Below, in pieces: positions 22,460-30,786 of a stretch of 32,048 nucleotides of DNA. Under the pieces are notes generated by a model. The model did not search any database. It had not been told where the DNA came from and worked only from the letters and a program-made list of their open reading frames with translations. Origin of the DNA: Mesorhizobium sp. LHD-90 (GTDB lineage Bacteria; Pseudomonadota; Alphaproteobacteria; Rhizobiales; Rhizobiaceae). A program made the translations under genes and the position numbers. Each line of letters starts with the position of its first letter. The first letter of the stretch is position 1. The DNA lies in the NCBI RefSeq assembly GCF_030929505.1, contig NZ_JAVFVV010000036.1, forward strand, positions 1 to 32,048, given 5' to 3'.

Positions 22460-23950
22460 ATGACGCACCTTTCAGATCCTTTGAGTTCAAGTGTTGCACG
22501 TCAACCAGACGCGACTGCATTCCAGTTCGGCGACCAGCGCGTGAGCTACGGCAGATTCGGCCGCGATGTGGCTGCCGTCGCGAGCCGTCTCATCGCCGGC
22601 GGTGTCCAGGCGGGCGAAACGGTGGGCGTATTTATCGGGCAGCCTGCCGAACACTGGTGCGTGCTGCTTGCACTCATGCGTGTGGGAGCCGTTTCGGTGT
22701 CGCTGACAAGCCGCCATGAAGCCGAAATCGATGCTCTGCCTGGGCTCACCACCATTGTTTTCGGGGGCGAAACTCCGCCCGCCTGTCCGCGGTCGGTGCG
22801 GCTGCTGTCCATTGCCGCGGATTGGCTTGACCCGGACGCCAATCCGGGCGTTTCGCTGCCTTCGGCATCGCAGGCCGACGCCGCGGCCGGCCGCATCTGC
22901 TTCACGTCCGGAAGCGTGGGCAGGCCGAAGGCTATCTACCTGGATGCCGGAAGGCTTGGGATCCGTTTGTCGAAGACGGCGGAACGCAGCCGGCTGAATG
23001 CCCGTTCCGTCCTCTGGTGCGGGCTTGGGCCGGATTCCGCCTACGGCTTCACGGCCACCCTTGCGGCATGGCGTGAAGGCGGCAAGATAGTCTTCACAAG
23101 AAGAAGCGACGATCTCAAGAGCGCACTCGTTGCCGGCGGGGTCAACGTGGTGATCTCGTCCCCATCCGCACTTCACGCCATTCTGAACTCGTCCTCGCAG
23201 GCACGGTTCGAAGGCCCGACAATCGTCGCCGGAAGTCCGATATCGCCTGCTCTGCGCGATCGCTTGCTTCGCGACCTCTGCTCGGAGGTTCTCGTCGCCT
23301 ACGGTTCTTCGGAGACCGGCGGCGTCACTCTGGCCGACGCCGTGGCAATCGACGGCCATCCGGGCGCCGTCGGCCGTCCTTTTTCCGATGTCCAAGTCCA
23401 GGTCGTCGACAAGGGACTGCCTCTGCCGGCCGGAGTCCCCGGCCAGGTACGGATCAGATCGCGCAGCCAGGTTCCGTCCTATCTCGACGACCCGCTTTCC
23501 ACGGCGGTTCATTTCGTGGATGGCTGGTTTTACCCCGGCGACGTGGGGGTGATTACGCCGGCAGGCGGCCTGAATCTCCTTGCGAGGGAAAGTGACATCC
23601 TGAATGTTGACGGGGTGAAATTGTCCGGAAGCGACATCGACGCCGCCGTACGGCAGCAGCCCGGCGTGCAGGATGTCGCGGCCGTGCCGATCGTCGACCC
23701 GAGTGGACGCGTCCGGCTCGCGATCGCCTTGGTCGCAAGCGAGGAGGCGGCACGCGTGCTTTCCGGGACTATCAGGGCCGTCATGCTTGGCTTGCCGCAC
23801 TTCAGCCTGGTGCAGGTTTCCAGGATTCCCCGAAGCTCGATGGGCAAGGTAAACCGAAACGAATTCGGTAGACTGTTGTCGCAAGCGCTGGCAAACCGGG
23901 GAAGCAAGGAAAACGAAGTCCACATCGAAGCAGACCATAGCCCTGGGTAA
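22460..23950 (+). CDS. AMP-forming acyl-CoA synthetase / ligase family protein
   Basis: This 496-residue adenylate-forming enzyme activates a carboxylic acid with ATP and usually transfers it to CoA. Motifs in order: the phosphate-binding loop ICFTSGSVGRPKAIYL near residue 150 (Val replaces the usual Thr of TSGSTG), YGSSETGG near 283, GWFYPGDVG near 355, the hinge region LLARESDILNVDGVKLSGSDID, and the C-terminal catalytic lysine in SSMGKVNR near 460. It is shorter than acetyl-CoA synthetase and nearer to fatty-, aromatic- or malonyl-acid ligases. It leads an operon with an ABC ATPase and permease, suggesting that the acid is imported and then activated. The substrate is unknown. The ATG at 22460 is preceded by a GGGAAG-like site. 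Confidence 0.85.
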   Translation: MTHLSDPLSSSVARQPDATAFQFGDQRVSYGRFGRDVAAVASRLIAGGVQAGETVGVFIGQPAEHWCVLLALMRVGAVSVSLTSRHEAEIDALPGLTTIVFGGETPPACPRSVRLLSIAADWLDPDANPGVSLPSASQADAAAGRICFTSGSVGRPKAIYLDAGRLGIRLSKTAERSRLNARSVLWCGLGPDSAYGFTATLAAWREGGKIVFTRRSDDLKSALVAGGVNVVISSPSALHAILNSSSQARFEGPTIVAGSPISPALRDRLLRDLCSEVLVAYGSSETGGVTLADAVAIDGHPGAVGRPFSDVQVQVVDKGLPLPAGVPGQVRIRSRSQVPSYLDDPLSTAVHFVDGWFYPGDVGVITPAGGLNLLARESDILNVDGVKLSGSDIDAAVRQQPGVQDVAAVPIVDPSGRVRLAIALVASEEAARVLSGTIRAVMLGLPHFSLVQVSRIPRSSMGKVNRNEFGRLLSQALANRGSKENEVHIEADHSPG

Positions 23951-23969
23951 GGACCGAGGGACAACACGC

Positions 23970-24773
23970 ATGGGCGACTTCGGTTCGAAACTTCGGAATA
24001 ATGGCGAGGCTGAAGAACTCGTTATCGAACATGTCACTCACGCCTACGGTGAATTGACGGTTCTGGGCGATGTTTCACTTCATGTGCGAAGTGGAGAAAT
24101 TGTCGCCATAGTCGGACCTTCTGGATGTGGCAAATCAACCCTCTTGCGCATTGTTGGCGGTCTTGAGAGACCGTCGCGGGGACGCGTTTTTTACCGAGGT
24201 TCGGCCGTCCGTTCGAACTCCATCGCTTATGTCTTCCAGGACGCTTCGCTTCTTCCCTGGCGATCTGTCGCGCAGAATGTGGCGCTTGTGCTCGAGCATC
24301 GTCCTTTTTCACGGGCAGAGCGACGCGAGCGCGTAAGAGAGGCATTGGCCAGGGTCAACTTGACCAATTTCGCGAATGCATTCCCAAGGCAATTGTCGGG
24401 GGGGATGCGGCAGCGGACCGGAATTGCGCGGGCCCTGGTCGTGGAACCGGACCTGGTGCTTTTCGATGAGCCGCTCTCGGCCCTGGACGCGCAGACCCAT
24501 GACCTCGTGCGCGGGGAACTTCTGCAGCTATGGGCGCAACTGAAATTTTCCGCCGTCTACGTGACGCACAACCTTATCGAAGCAACGCTGGTCGCGCATC
24601 GAGTGGTGATCCTGTCTCGTCTTCCGGGACGCGTGAAAGACATCGTCCGGCTTTCGTCCTGTCCCGGCAGCCGCGCCGACAATGATCCCGAGGTGATCCA
24701 GGCGCGACGTCATATCTGGAATTTGCTGAGCGAGGATTCCGCCAAGGTGGATCAAGAAGTCGTTCATGGCTGA
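23970..24773 (+). CDS. ABC importer ATP-binding protein, SsuB/TauB-like
   Basis: This 267-residue ATPase of the nitrate/sulfonate/taurine importer group shows Walker A GPSGCGKST near residue 50, a Q-loop in YVFQDASLLPWRSV, signature LSGGMRQRTGIARAL, Walker B LVLFDEPLSALDA and a switch His in VYVTHNLIEAT. It starts 19 bp after the ligase gene, with an AGGA/GAGGG-type site, and its TGA lies eight bases inside the permease gene, so the two are coupled. With the permease and the convergent binding protein it makes a full importer for a small organic anion. Confidence 0.92.
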   Translation: MGDFGSKLRNNGEAEELVIEHVTHAYGELTVLGDVSLHVRSGEIVAIVGPSGCGKSTLLRIVGGLERPSRGRVFYRGSAVRSNSIAYVFQDASLLPWRSVAQNVALVLEHRPFSRAERRERVREALARVNLTNFANAFPRQLSGGMRQRTGIARALVVEPDLVLFDEPLSALDAQTHDLVRGELLQLWAQLKFSAVYVTHNLIEATLVAHRVVILSRLPGRVKDIVRLSSCPGSRADNDPEVIQARRHIWNLLSEDSAKVDQEVVHG

Positions 24774-25608
24774 TCCCGAGGCTCCTGATCAGATTGACAA
24801 CGACGCAGGGCGCGGCTCACCATCCGTGCGTATCTCGCCAATTCCTCTTCGGGCTAGAGGCTTCGACAGAACCACGATTCCCTGGATTTCTCCGGTGACG
24901 TTCGGGGCAATCCTATGCCTATGGTGGGCTGCCACGATCTCGGGCATGTCTCCTTTCGGCGTACCCTCGCCCGTGGAGGTATTTCGAGCGGCTGCGGATC
25001 TGGTCCGAAGCGGTGAAATCTGGGCCCATCTCGGTGCGTCGTTTCAACGGCTGGCGATGGGATGTCTCCTCGGAATCTTGAGCGGCATCGTTCTGGGATT
25101 CGCGATCGGCATATCTCCCCTGGTTCGCTCCGCTGCCGTGCCGCTCGTCTCGGCCCTGTTCGCCATCCCCAAGATCGCAATTCTGCCGGTCCTGATCGTC
25201 TGCCTCGGTATCGGAGAGCTTTCCAAGATCGTGACGATCGCCCTTGGCGTCTTCTCGCCAATGGTCATCGCGACTTATACGGGCGTGGACAATGTGGACC
25301 GGAATCTTATCCGGATGGGCCAGAGCTTCGATATGCCCATGCATCACATCGTGGCCAAGATCCTGTTGCCTGGTGCCTTGCCGACCCTGGTCGGCGGCTT
25401 GCGGGTCGCCATGTCGATCGGGATCGTTCTTCTCACGGCCGCCGAAATGATCGGCGCGCAATCCGGAATCGGGGCTTTCATCCTCAGGGCCGGAAACCTG
25501 ATGCGCACCGATCAGATGTTCGCCGGAATTATCCTGCTTGCCGGGATAGGTATACTTTCTTCCTTTCTGCTCGGCCGGACCGAGCGCGCACTGCTCCATT
25601 GGCGATGA
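24766..25608 (+). CDS. ABC importer permease, SsuC/TauC-like
   Basis: This 280-residue inner-membrane protein has about six membrane spans: the first is near residue 45 (GAILCLWWAATISG), followed by the BPD-type permease domain from about residue 95. The EAA loop that contacts the ATPase is seen around NLIRMGQSFDMPMHHIVAKILLPGALPTLVGGL. The N-terminal 40 residues are polar and cytosolic. It overlaps the ATPase gene by eight bases and ends 18 bp before the convergent binding-protein gene. Family members transport sulfonates, taurine, nitrate, pyrimidine precursors or aromatic acids, and sequence does not choose among them. Confidence 0.92.
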   Translation: MADPEAPDQIDNDAGRGSPSVRISPIPLRARGFDRTTIPWISPVTFGAILCLWWAATISGMSPFGVPSPVEVFRAAADLVRSGEIWAHLGASFQRLAMGCLLGILSGIVLGFAIGISPLVRSAAVPLVSALFAIPKIAILPVLIVCLGIGELSKIVTIALGVFSPMVIATYTGVDNVDRNLIRMGQSFDMPMHHIVAKILLPGALPTLVGGLRVAMSIGIVLLTAAEMIGAQSGIGAFILRAGNLMRTDQMFAGIILLAGIGILSSFLLGRTERALLHWR

Positions 25609-25626
25609 GATCGACGAGCGACCTGT

Positions 25627-26637
25627 TCATCTCAGGAAGTCGAGGTTCACCAACTCCTCGGCTTGGGGCTTTGCCTTGATCAGCCCCTGGTCATAGTACC
25701 AGCCTATCTGCCTGGTGATGTCCTCCATGTCGACCTCTCCGTCAGGTTCGACATAGAGGGCCGAGCCGAGGATCCTGCCTGTAGCCCGTTCTGCCGGTTC
25801 GTCGGGATATACATAGCTGGCCAGGAACGCCGCAGTGACGCGCGCCTCGGTCGAAGCCTCACTGCCTTTTCCGCTGTTGAGGACCGAATAATCCTTCAGT
25901 CCTTTCTTATAGGCGCGAAGGAACCTTCTGATCATGTCGGGCTGCTGTTCAACAACCTCGCGGCCGGCAAATACCGCCCCGAACTGATAGGCCGAATGGT
26001 CGGAGTAGCGGGACAGTTCCACGACTGCACCCTTCTCGATGAGCTGCGTCGAAATGGGGGGAGCGATGATCGCCCAGCTCACCTGATCGTTGGCGAGCGC
26101 TGACACCAGATTCGGTAGTGTCTGGAACGCGCGGATCTGGATATCCTCCATGGGTATGCCGTGGGCGGCCGCCAGTTGTCCCAATTGATAGTGTGACGGC
26201 GAGCCGAACTGTGTAAGCCCGAATGGCTTGGAAAACAGGTCCTCAAGCCGCTTGGTTCCCGCAGTGTATTCACGTTTCGATACGAGAATGGAGTTCCCAA
26301 CGTGTCCCTTTTTCTCCTGTGCCTGTCCTGCAACAATATCCAGGCGATTCTCTGCCGCGAGATTGTAGAATGCTGCGGTCAGTGCCGTCACACCGAACGT
26401 AAGCTCGCCCGAAGCCGTCGCCACGGCTATGTTGGGCGCCGCCTCAAAGAAAACGATCTCCACATCCAGGTCTTCGTCCCGGAAGTACCCACGCTCCTTG
26501 GCAAGAAACAAAGGACCCGAGGATGTGAAACGAAGCGCCCCCACTGAAATACGTTCCAGCGTTTGAGCCCAGGACGCATTCAGCGTCGCTACCACAATCG
26601 ACAAGGCTAATGCCGACGAAAAAATCAGATTGTTCAT
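25627..26637 (-). CDS. SsuA/NMT1-like substrate-binding protein of the adjacent importer
   Basis: This 336-residue exported binding protein has a Sec signal (NNLIFSSALALSIVVATLNASWA-QT). The mature part starts ISVGALRFTSSGPLFLAKERGYFRDEDLDVEIVFF, typical of the NMT1/SsuA group, and continues with VATASGELTFGVTALTAAFYNLA. Unlike the tandem array at 6819-12172 it has no Tat signal and lacks the five conserved cysteines. It lies tail to tail with the permease gene, an unusual orientation for a cognate binding protein, so it must have its own promoter upstream of 26637. A ribosome-binding site is weak (AAGG is too far upstream). Confidence 0.88.
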   Translation of the reverse strand: MNNLIFSSALALSIVVATLNASWAQTLERISVGALRFTSSGPLFLAKERGYFRDEDLDVEIVFFEAAPNIAVATASGELTFGVTALTAAFYNLAAENRLDIVAGQAQEKKGHVGNSILVSKREYTAGTKRLEDLFSKPFGLTQFGSPSHYQLGQLAAAHGIPMEDIQIRAFQTLPNLVSALANDQVSWAIIAPPISTQLIEKGAVVELSRYSDHSAYQFGAVFAGREVVEQQPDMIRRFLRAYKKGLKDYSVLNSGKGSEASTEARVTAAFLASYVYPDEPAERATGRILGSALYVEPDGEVDMEDITRQIGWYYDQGLIKAKPQAEELVNLDFLR

Positions 26638-26701
26638 AGACTTTCATCAACCTTAGGGCGTTGGATTCGTTACCAAAGTAACTGCCGAAATCGGCTGAGG
26701 C

Positions 26702-27163
26702 ATGACAAATATTGCCGCCGCCGCGATTCTTCCCAGCCAACGGGAGCCCCCGCTCGCCGCTTCGCGACCCGGAAAAGACCATTCTCCCCGTGTCTCACCT
26801 GAACCTCGACCGACCCTAATATATTGCAAGTTAACCGCAAGAACTCTCTTGGTGGTTGTCTCTGTTCCTCTTCAGGATGCCTGCCAGGCAAGACCGCAGC
26901 CCGCGGATGAGTGCGATACGCTGGTCTGGGGATCCGACGCCAGTCGGCATTTCGATCCGCATCTGCTTTTTATGCCTGGCTTGCGCCGCCGGTTCGCGCT
27001 GCGGCAATCTGAGCGTCGCGACCTGACTGCGGAAGCGTGGCTGATCCACACTGTCTGCCGACAGGCGCAATACATCGTCGTGGTCTATGACGATGTGGCG
27101 ACGCCTTCGAGCCTATATGTTCGCAAGAGCGAGCGGCGTACCCAGGTCAGGGGAAGCGGATGA
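26702..27163 (+). CDS. possible small hypothetical protein overlapping the SbmA-like gene
   Basis: A 153-codon frame ends with a TGA that overlaps the ATG of the next gene (ATGA), which hints at translational coupling. The second half has coding-like codon use and regular residues (RRDLTAEAWLIHTVCRQAQ and YIVVVYDDVATPSSLYVRK); the first 40 codons look less natural, so the true start may be internal, near 26830-26860. I do not recognise a family and see no signal or membrane segment that is convincing. It may be a false ORF in the promoter region of the transporter gene. Confidence 0.35.
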   Translation: MTNIAAAAILPSQREPPLAASRPGKDHSPRVSPEPRPTLIYCKLTARTLLVVVSVPLQDACQARPQPADECDTLVWGSDASRHFDPHLLFMPGLRRRFALRQSERRDLTAEAWLIHTVCRQAQYIVVVYDDVATPSSLYVRKSERRTQVRGSG

Positions 27164-28986
27164 ACGACAGGACCAACAGGCAGACGACGATCGCGGTCGG
27201 CGATGACAGTTTTCGCGATCAGCTTCGCATGATGTCGGGCGCCTTCAAGGCCTCGCCGGTGCGCAACGCCATCCTGTGGCTGATGCTCGGCATCTTCGCC
27301 GTCATTGTCGCCACGGCGCTTGGGCAGGTGATGCTCAACCGCTGGAACCGGCCGTTCTACGACGCCATCGAACGCCGCGACCTGCCGGCCTTCTTCCACC
27401 AGCTCATCGTATTCGCCGAGATCGCCGGCGTGCTGCTCGTCTTCAACATCACCCAGACCTGGCTCTACCAGATGCTGCGCATCAAGCTGCGCGAGGGGCT
27501 GGTGCGCGACCTGATCGGCGAGTGGATGCGGCCGCGGCGGGCGTTCCGGCTGGCCAAGGCCGGCGCCATCGCCGTCAATCCCGACCAGCGGCTGCATGAG
27601 GACGCGCGGCATCTCGCCGAACTCTCCACCGACCTCGGCGTCGGGCTGTTGCAGGCATCGATCCTGCTGGTCAGCTTCGTCGGCGTGCTGTGGTCGCTGT
27701 CTTCCGGTTTCGTCTTCCATATTTCCGGCCGCGAGATCGAGATACCCGGCTATATGGTGTGGGCGGCGATCCTATATGCCGGGACCGGCTCATGTCTGAG
27801 TTGGCTGGCGGGGCGGCCGCTGATCAACTTGAACAGCGAGCGCTATGCGCGTGAGGCCGAACTGCGGTTCTCGCTGATGCGGGTCAACGAGCATGTCGAC
27901 GCCATCTCGCTCGCCGGCGGCGAAGGCGAAGAAAAGCGGCGGCTGGAACTCGACCTCGCTACCGTGCTTGAAGCGACGCGGCGCATCGCGCTGGCCACCG
28001 TGCGGCTGACCTGGGTGACGGCGGGATATGGCTGGATCACCGTAGTGGCGCCGATCGTTATCGCCTCGCCGGTCTATTTCGCCGGCGATTTGACGTTCGG
28101 TGGCCTGATGATGGCGGCGGCGGCGTTCACGCAGGTGCACGCCTCGCTGCGCTGGTTCATCGACAATATCGGCGGCATTGCCGACTGGCGCGCCACGCTG
28201 CTGCGCGTCACCTCGTTCCGCTCAGCCCTGCTGAAGATCGACGAGTTGCACGGCGTCGAGAAGCGCATCGGCTTCGCGGACGCGCCGGAGGGCAGGATGA
28301 CTTTCGACGAGGTCGAGGTGTCGTCGCCGGAAGGCTGCACGCGGCTTTCCGAGCCACATGTCGAGATAAGGCAGGGCGAGCGCGTGCTGATCACCGGCAG
28401 CCCTGGCGCGGGAAAGACGCTGTTCTTTCGCGCACTGGCCGGGCTGTGGCCGTGGGGCAGCGGGCGCATCGGCCTTCCGCCGGGCGAGGCCGCGGTCTTC
28501 ATCCCGCGCACGCCGTATTTTTCGCCGGGCACGCTGCGGGATGCGCTCGGCGCGTCCGATGCGGGCGGTGTATTCAGCGACGCCGAGTTGCGCTCGGCGC
28601 TGGAAAGCACAGGGCTCGGGCGGCTCTCCGAAAGGCTCGACGTCGACGCACGCTGGGAGCGGGAACTGCGCGATGAGGAGTTGCGCCTGCTGGCCTTTGC
28701 CCGGCTGGTGCTGCACCGGCCGCGCTGGGCCGTAATCGACGAGGCGTTCGACACGCTCGACGCGGAGACGCGCGGGCGGATTTTCGCGCTGCTCGAGGAG
28801 AAGCTGCCGGACGCGGCCATCGTCGCCATCGGGCGCGCGGACCCTGGCGAGAAATTCTTCACGCGCACGCTGCATCTGTCGGCCGATCCGACCGGCAAGG
28901 CGTTGAAGCGCGTGCGGATCGCCGAGGGATCGAAGGGGAGTGGCGCAGAACGGGAGAAGTCGGCCGAACTGTCGGACGCTGAGTAG
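27160..28986 (+). CDS. SbmA/BacA-like ABC transporter (fused membrane and ATPase domains)
   Basis: This 608-residue half-transporter has a membrane domain at residues about 30-370 with the SbmA/BacA-type pattern (NRWNRPFYDAIERRDLPAFF, INLNSERYAREAELRFSLMRVNEH) fused to an ATPase at about 385-575. Walker A is GSPGAGKT at residue 413 onward and Walker B is RWAVIDEAF with Asp527. The usual LSGGQ signature is replaced by a degenerate stretch (ELRDEELRLLAFARL), as often happens in this YddA-type subfamily. Relatives move peptides or very-long-chain lipids across the inner membrane, and in rhizobia BacA and BclA protect bacteroids from plant antimicrobial peptides. Assignment to BclA itself cannot be made from sequence by eye. 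Confidence 0.88.
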   Translation: MNDRTNRQTTIAVGDDSFRDQLRMMSGAFKASPVRNAILWLMLGIFAVIVATALGQVMLNRWNRPFYDAIERRDLPAFFHQLIVFAEIAGVLLVFNITQTWLYQMLRIKLREGLVRDLIGEWMRPRRAFRLAKAGAIAVNPDQRLHEDARHLAELSTDLGVGLLQASILLVSFVGVLWSLSSGFVFHISGREIEIPGYMVWAAILYAGTGSCLSWLAGRPLINLNSERYAREAELRFSLMRVNEHVDAISLAGGEGEEKRRLELDLATVLEATRRIALATVRLTWVTAGYGWITVVAPIVIASPVYFAGDLTFGGLMMAAAAFTQVHASLRWFIDNIGGIADWRATLLRVTSFRSALLKIDELHGVEKRIGFADAPEGRMTFDEVEVSSPEGCTRLSEPHVEIRQGERVLITGSPGAGKTLFFRALAGLWPWGSGRIGLPPGEAAVFIPRTPYFSPGTLRDALGASDAGGVFSDAELRSALESTGLGRLSERLDVDARWERELRDEELRLLAFARLVLHRPRWAVIDEAFDTLDAETRGRIFALLEEKLPDAAIVAIGRADPGEKFFTRTLHLSADPTGKALKRVRIAEGSKGSGAEREKSAELSDAE

Positions 28987-29017
28987 GCGGCAAGTCGTGC
29001 GGTTGTGGAGGCCTGGT

Positions 29018-29048
29018 CCCGGCGCTCCGCGGCGAGGGTCCCGCCGGG
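29018..29048 (+). terminator. GC-rich hairpin after the SbmA-like gene, possible terminator
   Basis: CCCGGCG at 29018-29024 pairs with CGCCGGG at 29042-29048 around a 17-base loop, 31 bp after the transporter stop. No T run follows, so Rho-independent termination is doubtful. It could equally be chance pairing in GC-rich DNA. Confidence 0.25.
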
Positions 29049-29070
29049 CTCATTTCCGCCAGATTATAGT

Positions 29071-29085
29071 TGAATGAAAAAGTCA
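29071..29085. promoter_or_regulatory. TGA-N9-TCA element, RirA IRO-box-like
   Basis: TGAATGAAAAAGTCA fits the TGA-N9-TCA pattern described for the IRO box bound by the rhizobial iron regulator RirA. It lies in the AT-rich island about 145 bp upstream of exbB, beside a TATAGT that could be a -10. Placement before TonB-system genes, which are iron-repressed in rhizobia, supports the reading. The pattern alone is weak and is expected several times by chance in 32 kb. Confidence 0.4.
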
Positions 29086-29228
29086 GGAATGTTAGGTCGC
29101 CGGTGAGCGCCTCACGGCCCGTCAGCCTGCGGCGATCGGACGAGGCAGGTGGCTTCGTGGCCCTGGCGAAGCCTTTCAGGTTCGGTGCGGAAAGCCCGCC
29201 GAGAGCCTGCAGACAACGGGATCGGTCG

Positions 29229-30317
29229 ATGTACAGTTTCGAAACCGCTTCGGATTTTCCTCGCCCGGCCGCGCGCGTCTGGCGCGCGCTCAATCCGCTT
29301 TTCGTCGCGCTGACGTTGGCTTTGATGATCGGTCATGCCGCCGCGCAGGAAACCGCGGCGCCGGCCACATCCGCCCAGGCGCCAACAGCCCAAGCCCCGG
29401 CAGTCCAGGCGCCGACGGAGCAGGCGCCATCCGTTGCGCCGTCATCGGATGCAAGCCAGGCCGCTGCGGTGGTCGACGCTTCGACGCAGTCGCCTGGCGG
29501 CGCTGGCCAAATCGGCACTACGCCTGCCGCGGCACCGGCCGTCGGGACCGCTGAGCCCGGCAAACCTGGCGTCTCGACCTTGCCGCACGACCTGTCGCCC
29601 TGGGGCATGTTCATGGCCGCCGACTGGGTGGTCAAGGGCGTGATGATCGGGCTGGCCTTCGCCTCGCTGGTCACCTGGACGGTATGGGTCGCGAAGTCGC
29701 TTGAACTCGCCGGTGCGAAGACCAGGCTGCGCGGCGTGCTGCGCATTGTCGCGTCGGCGAAGGGACTGGACGACGCGGCCGCCCAGGTCGGCCAGCGCGG
29801 CGGCCCCGGCGCGGAACTGGTCCGCGCTGCGGCCGAGGAAATGCAGATTTCCGCGGAAGCCATCGACCATACGGCGTCCGAGGGGCTGAAGGAGCGGGTA
29901 TCCTCGCGGCTCGGTCGCATCCAGGCCCAGGCCGGCCGGCGGCTGGGCAAGGGCACCGGCGTGCTGGCGACCATCGGCTCGACTGCGCCGTTCGTCGGCC
30001 TGTTCGGCACCGTGTGGGGCATCATGAACTCGTTCATCGGCATTTCGGAGGCGCAGACCACCAATCTCGCCGTCGTCGCGCCCGGCATCGCCGAAGCCCT
30101 GCTGGCAACCGCCATCGGCCTGGTCGCCGCCATCCCAGCGGTGGTGATCTACAACGTCTTTGCCCGCTCCATCGTCGCCTACCGGCAGGCGCTGGCCGAC
30201 GCGGCGGCCGGCGTCGAGCGCCTTGTCAGCCGCGACCTCGACTTCCGCGCCGCGTCGCGCAAGCGCCAGCCGCTGCACGTGGCGCGCGCGGAGGTTTCCC
30301 GCGAGGCGGCGGAGTAG
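29229..30317 (+). CDS. exbB: TonB-system proton channel subunit ExbB
   Basis: This 362-residue inner-membrane protein has an N-terminal signal-like hydrophobic segment ([19 protein letters not shown]) and then a roughly 85-residue Ala/Pro/Gln-rich periplasmic stretch with repeated AQAP-type units. This extension is seen in alphaproteobacterial ExbB and absent from the enteric protein. The MotA/TolQ/ExbB domain begins near residue 120 ([20 protein letters not shown]), and two more spans follow, including [21 protein letters not shown] and [21 protein letters not shown]. With ExbD it converts proton flow into work on TonB. The ATG at 29229 is chosen by the signal segment; no strong Shine-Dalgarno sequence is seen and longer starts exist (29070, 29103). 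exbD starts four bases after its stop. Confidence 0.93.
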   Translation: MYSFETASDFPRPAARVWRALNPLFVALTLALMIGHAAAQETAAPATSAQAPTAQAPAVQAPTEQAPSVAPSSDASQAAAVVDASTQSPGGAGQIGTTPAAAPAVGTAEPGKPGVSTLPHDLSPWGMFMAADWVVKGVMIGLAFASLVTWTVWVAKSLELAGAKTRLRGVLRIVASAKGLDDAAAQVGQRGGPGAELVRAAAEEMQISAEAIDHTASEGLKERVSSRLGRIQAQAGRRLGKGTGVLATIGSTAPFVGLFGTVWGIMNSFIGISEAQTTNLAVVAPGIAEALLATAIGLVAAIPAVVIYNVFARSIVAYRQALADAAAGVERLVSRDLDFRAASRKRQPLHVARAEVSREAAE

Positions 30318-30321
30318 CGCC

Positions 30322-30786
30322 ATGGCCGGCGGCATCCGCGAATCCTTCGACGGCGACGACCTCGAGGAAAACCACGAGATCAACGTCACGCCCTTCATCG
30401 ACGTGATATTGGTGCTGCTGATCATCTTCATGGTGGCGGCGCCGCTCGCCACCGTCGACGTCAATGTCGACCTGCCGGCGTCGACCGCGACCGTTTCGCC
30501 GCGCCCGGAAAAGCCGCTCTATGTGACGCTGAAGGACGACCTGTCGCTCTCGATCGGCAACGACACGGTCGTACGCGAAGCGGTCGCCGCCGCGCTCGAC
30601 CGGGCGACCTCCGGCGACAAGCAGCAGCGCGTGTTCCTGCGCGCCGACCGCGCCGTCGACTATGGCGAACTGATGGACGTCATGAACATCCTGCGCGGCG
30701 CCGGCTATCTGAAGATCGCGCTGGTCGGCTTGGAATCGGTGCCCGCCGACGCTGCGGCGGGCGGGCCTGCCGGGCCGGCCGAATGA
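30322..30786 (+). CDS. exbD: TonB-system subunit ExbD
   Basis: This 154-residue inner-membrane protein has a short cytosolic N-terminus, then a single span NVTPFIDVILVLLIIFMVAAPL. The aspartate in FIDV is the proton-carrying residue of the ExbD/TolR family. The periplasmic domain follows (VDVNVDLPAS through YGELMDVMNILRGAGYLKIALV). It starts four bases after exbB, and its stop overlaps the tonB start (ATGA), so the three proteins are produced together. Homology to TolR is close, but the adjacent tonB supports ExbD. Confidence 0.95.
   Translation: MAGGIRESFDGDDLEENHEINVTPFIDVILVLLIIFMVAAPLATVDVNVDLPASTATVSPRPEKPLYVTLKDDLSLSIGNDTVVREAVAAALDRATSGDKQQRVFLRADRAVDYGELMDVMNILRGAGYLKIALVGLESVPADAAAGGPAGPAE

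Noticed and set aside
22487-24037. 516-codon minus-strand frame opposite the ligase gene
   Set aside because: The plus-strand frame carries all adenylate-forming enzyme motifs; the minus frame has no recognisable domain.
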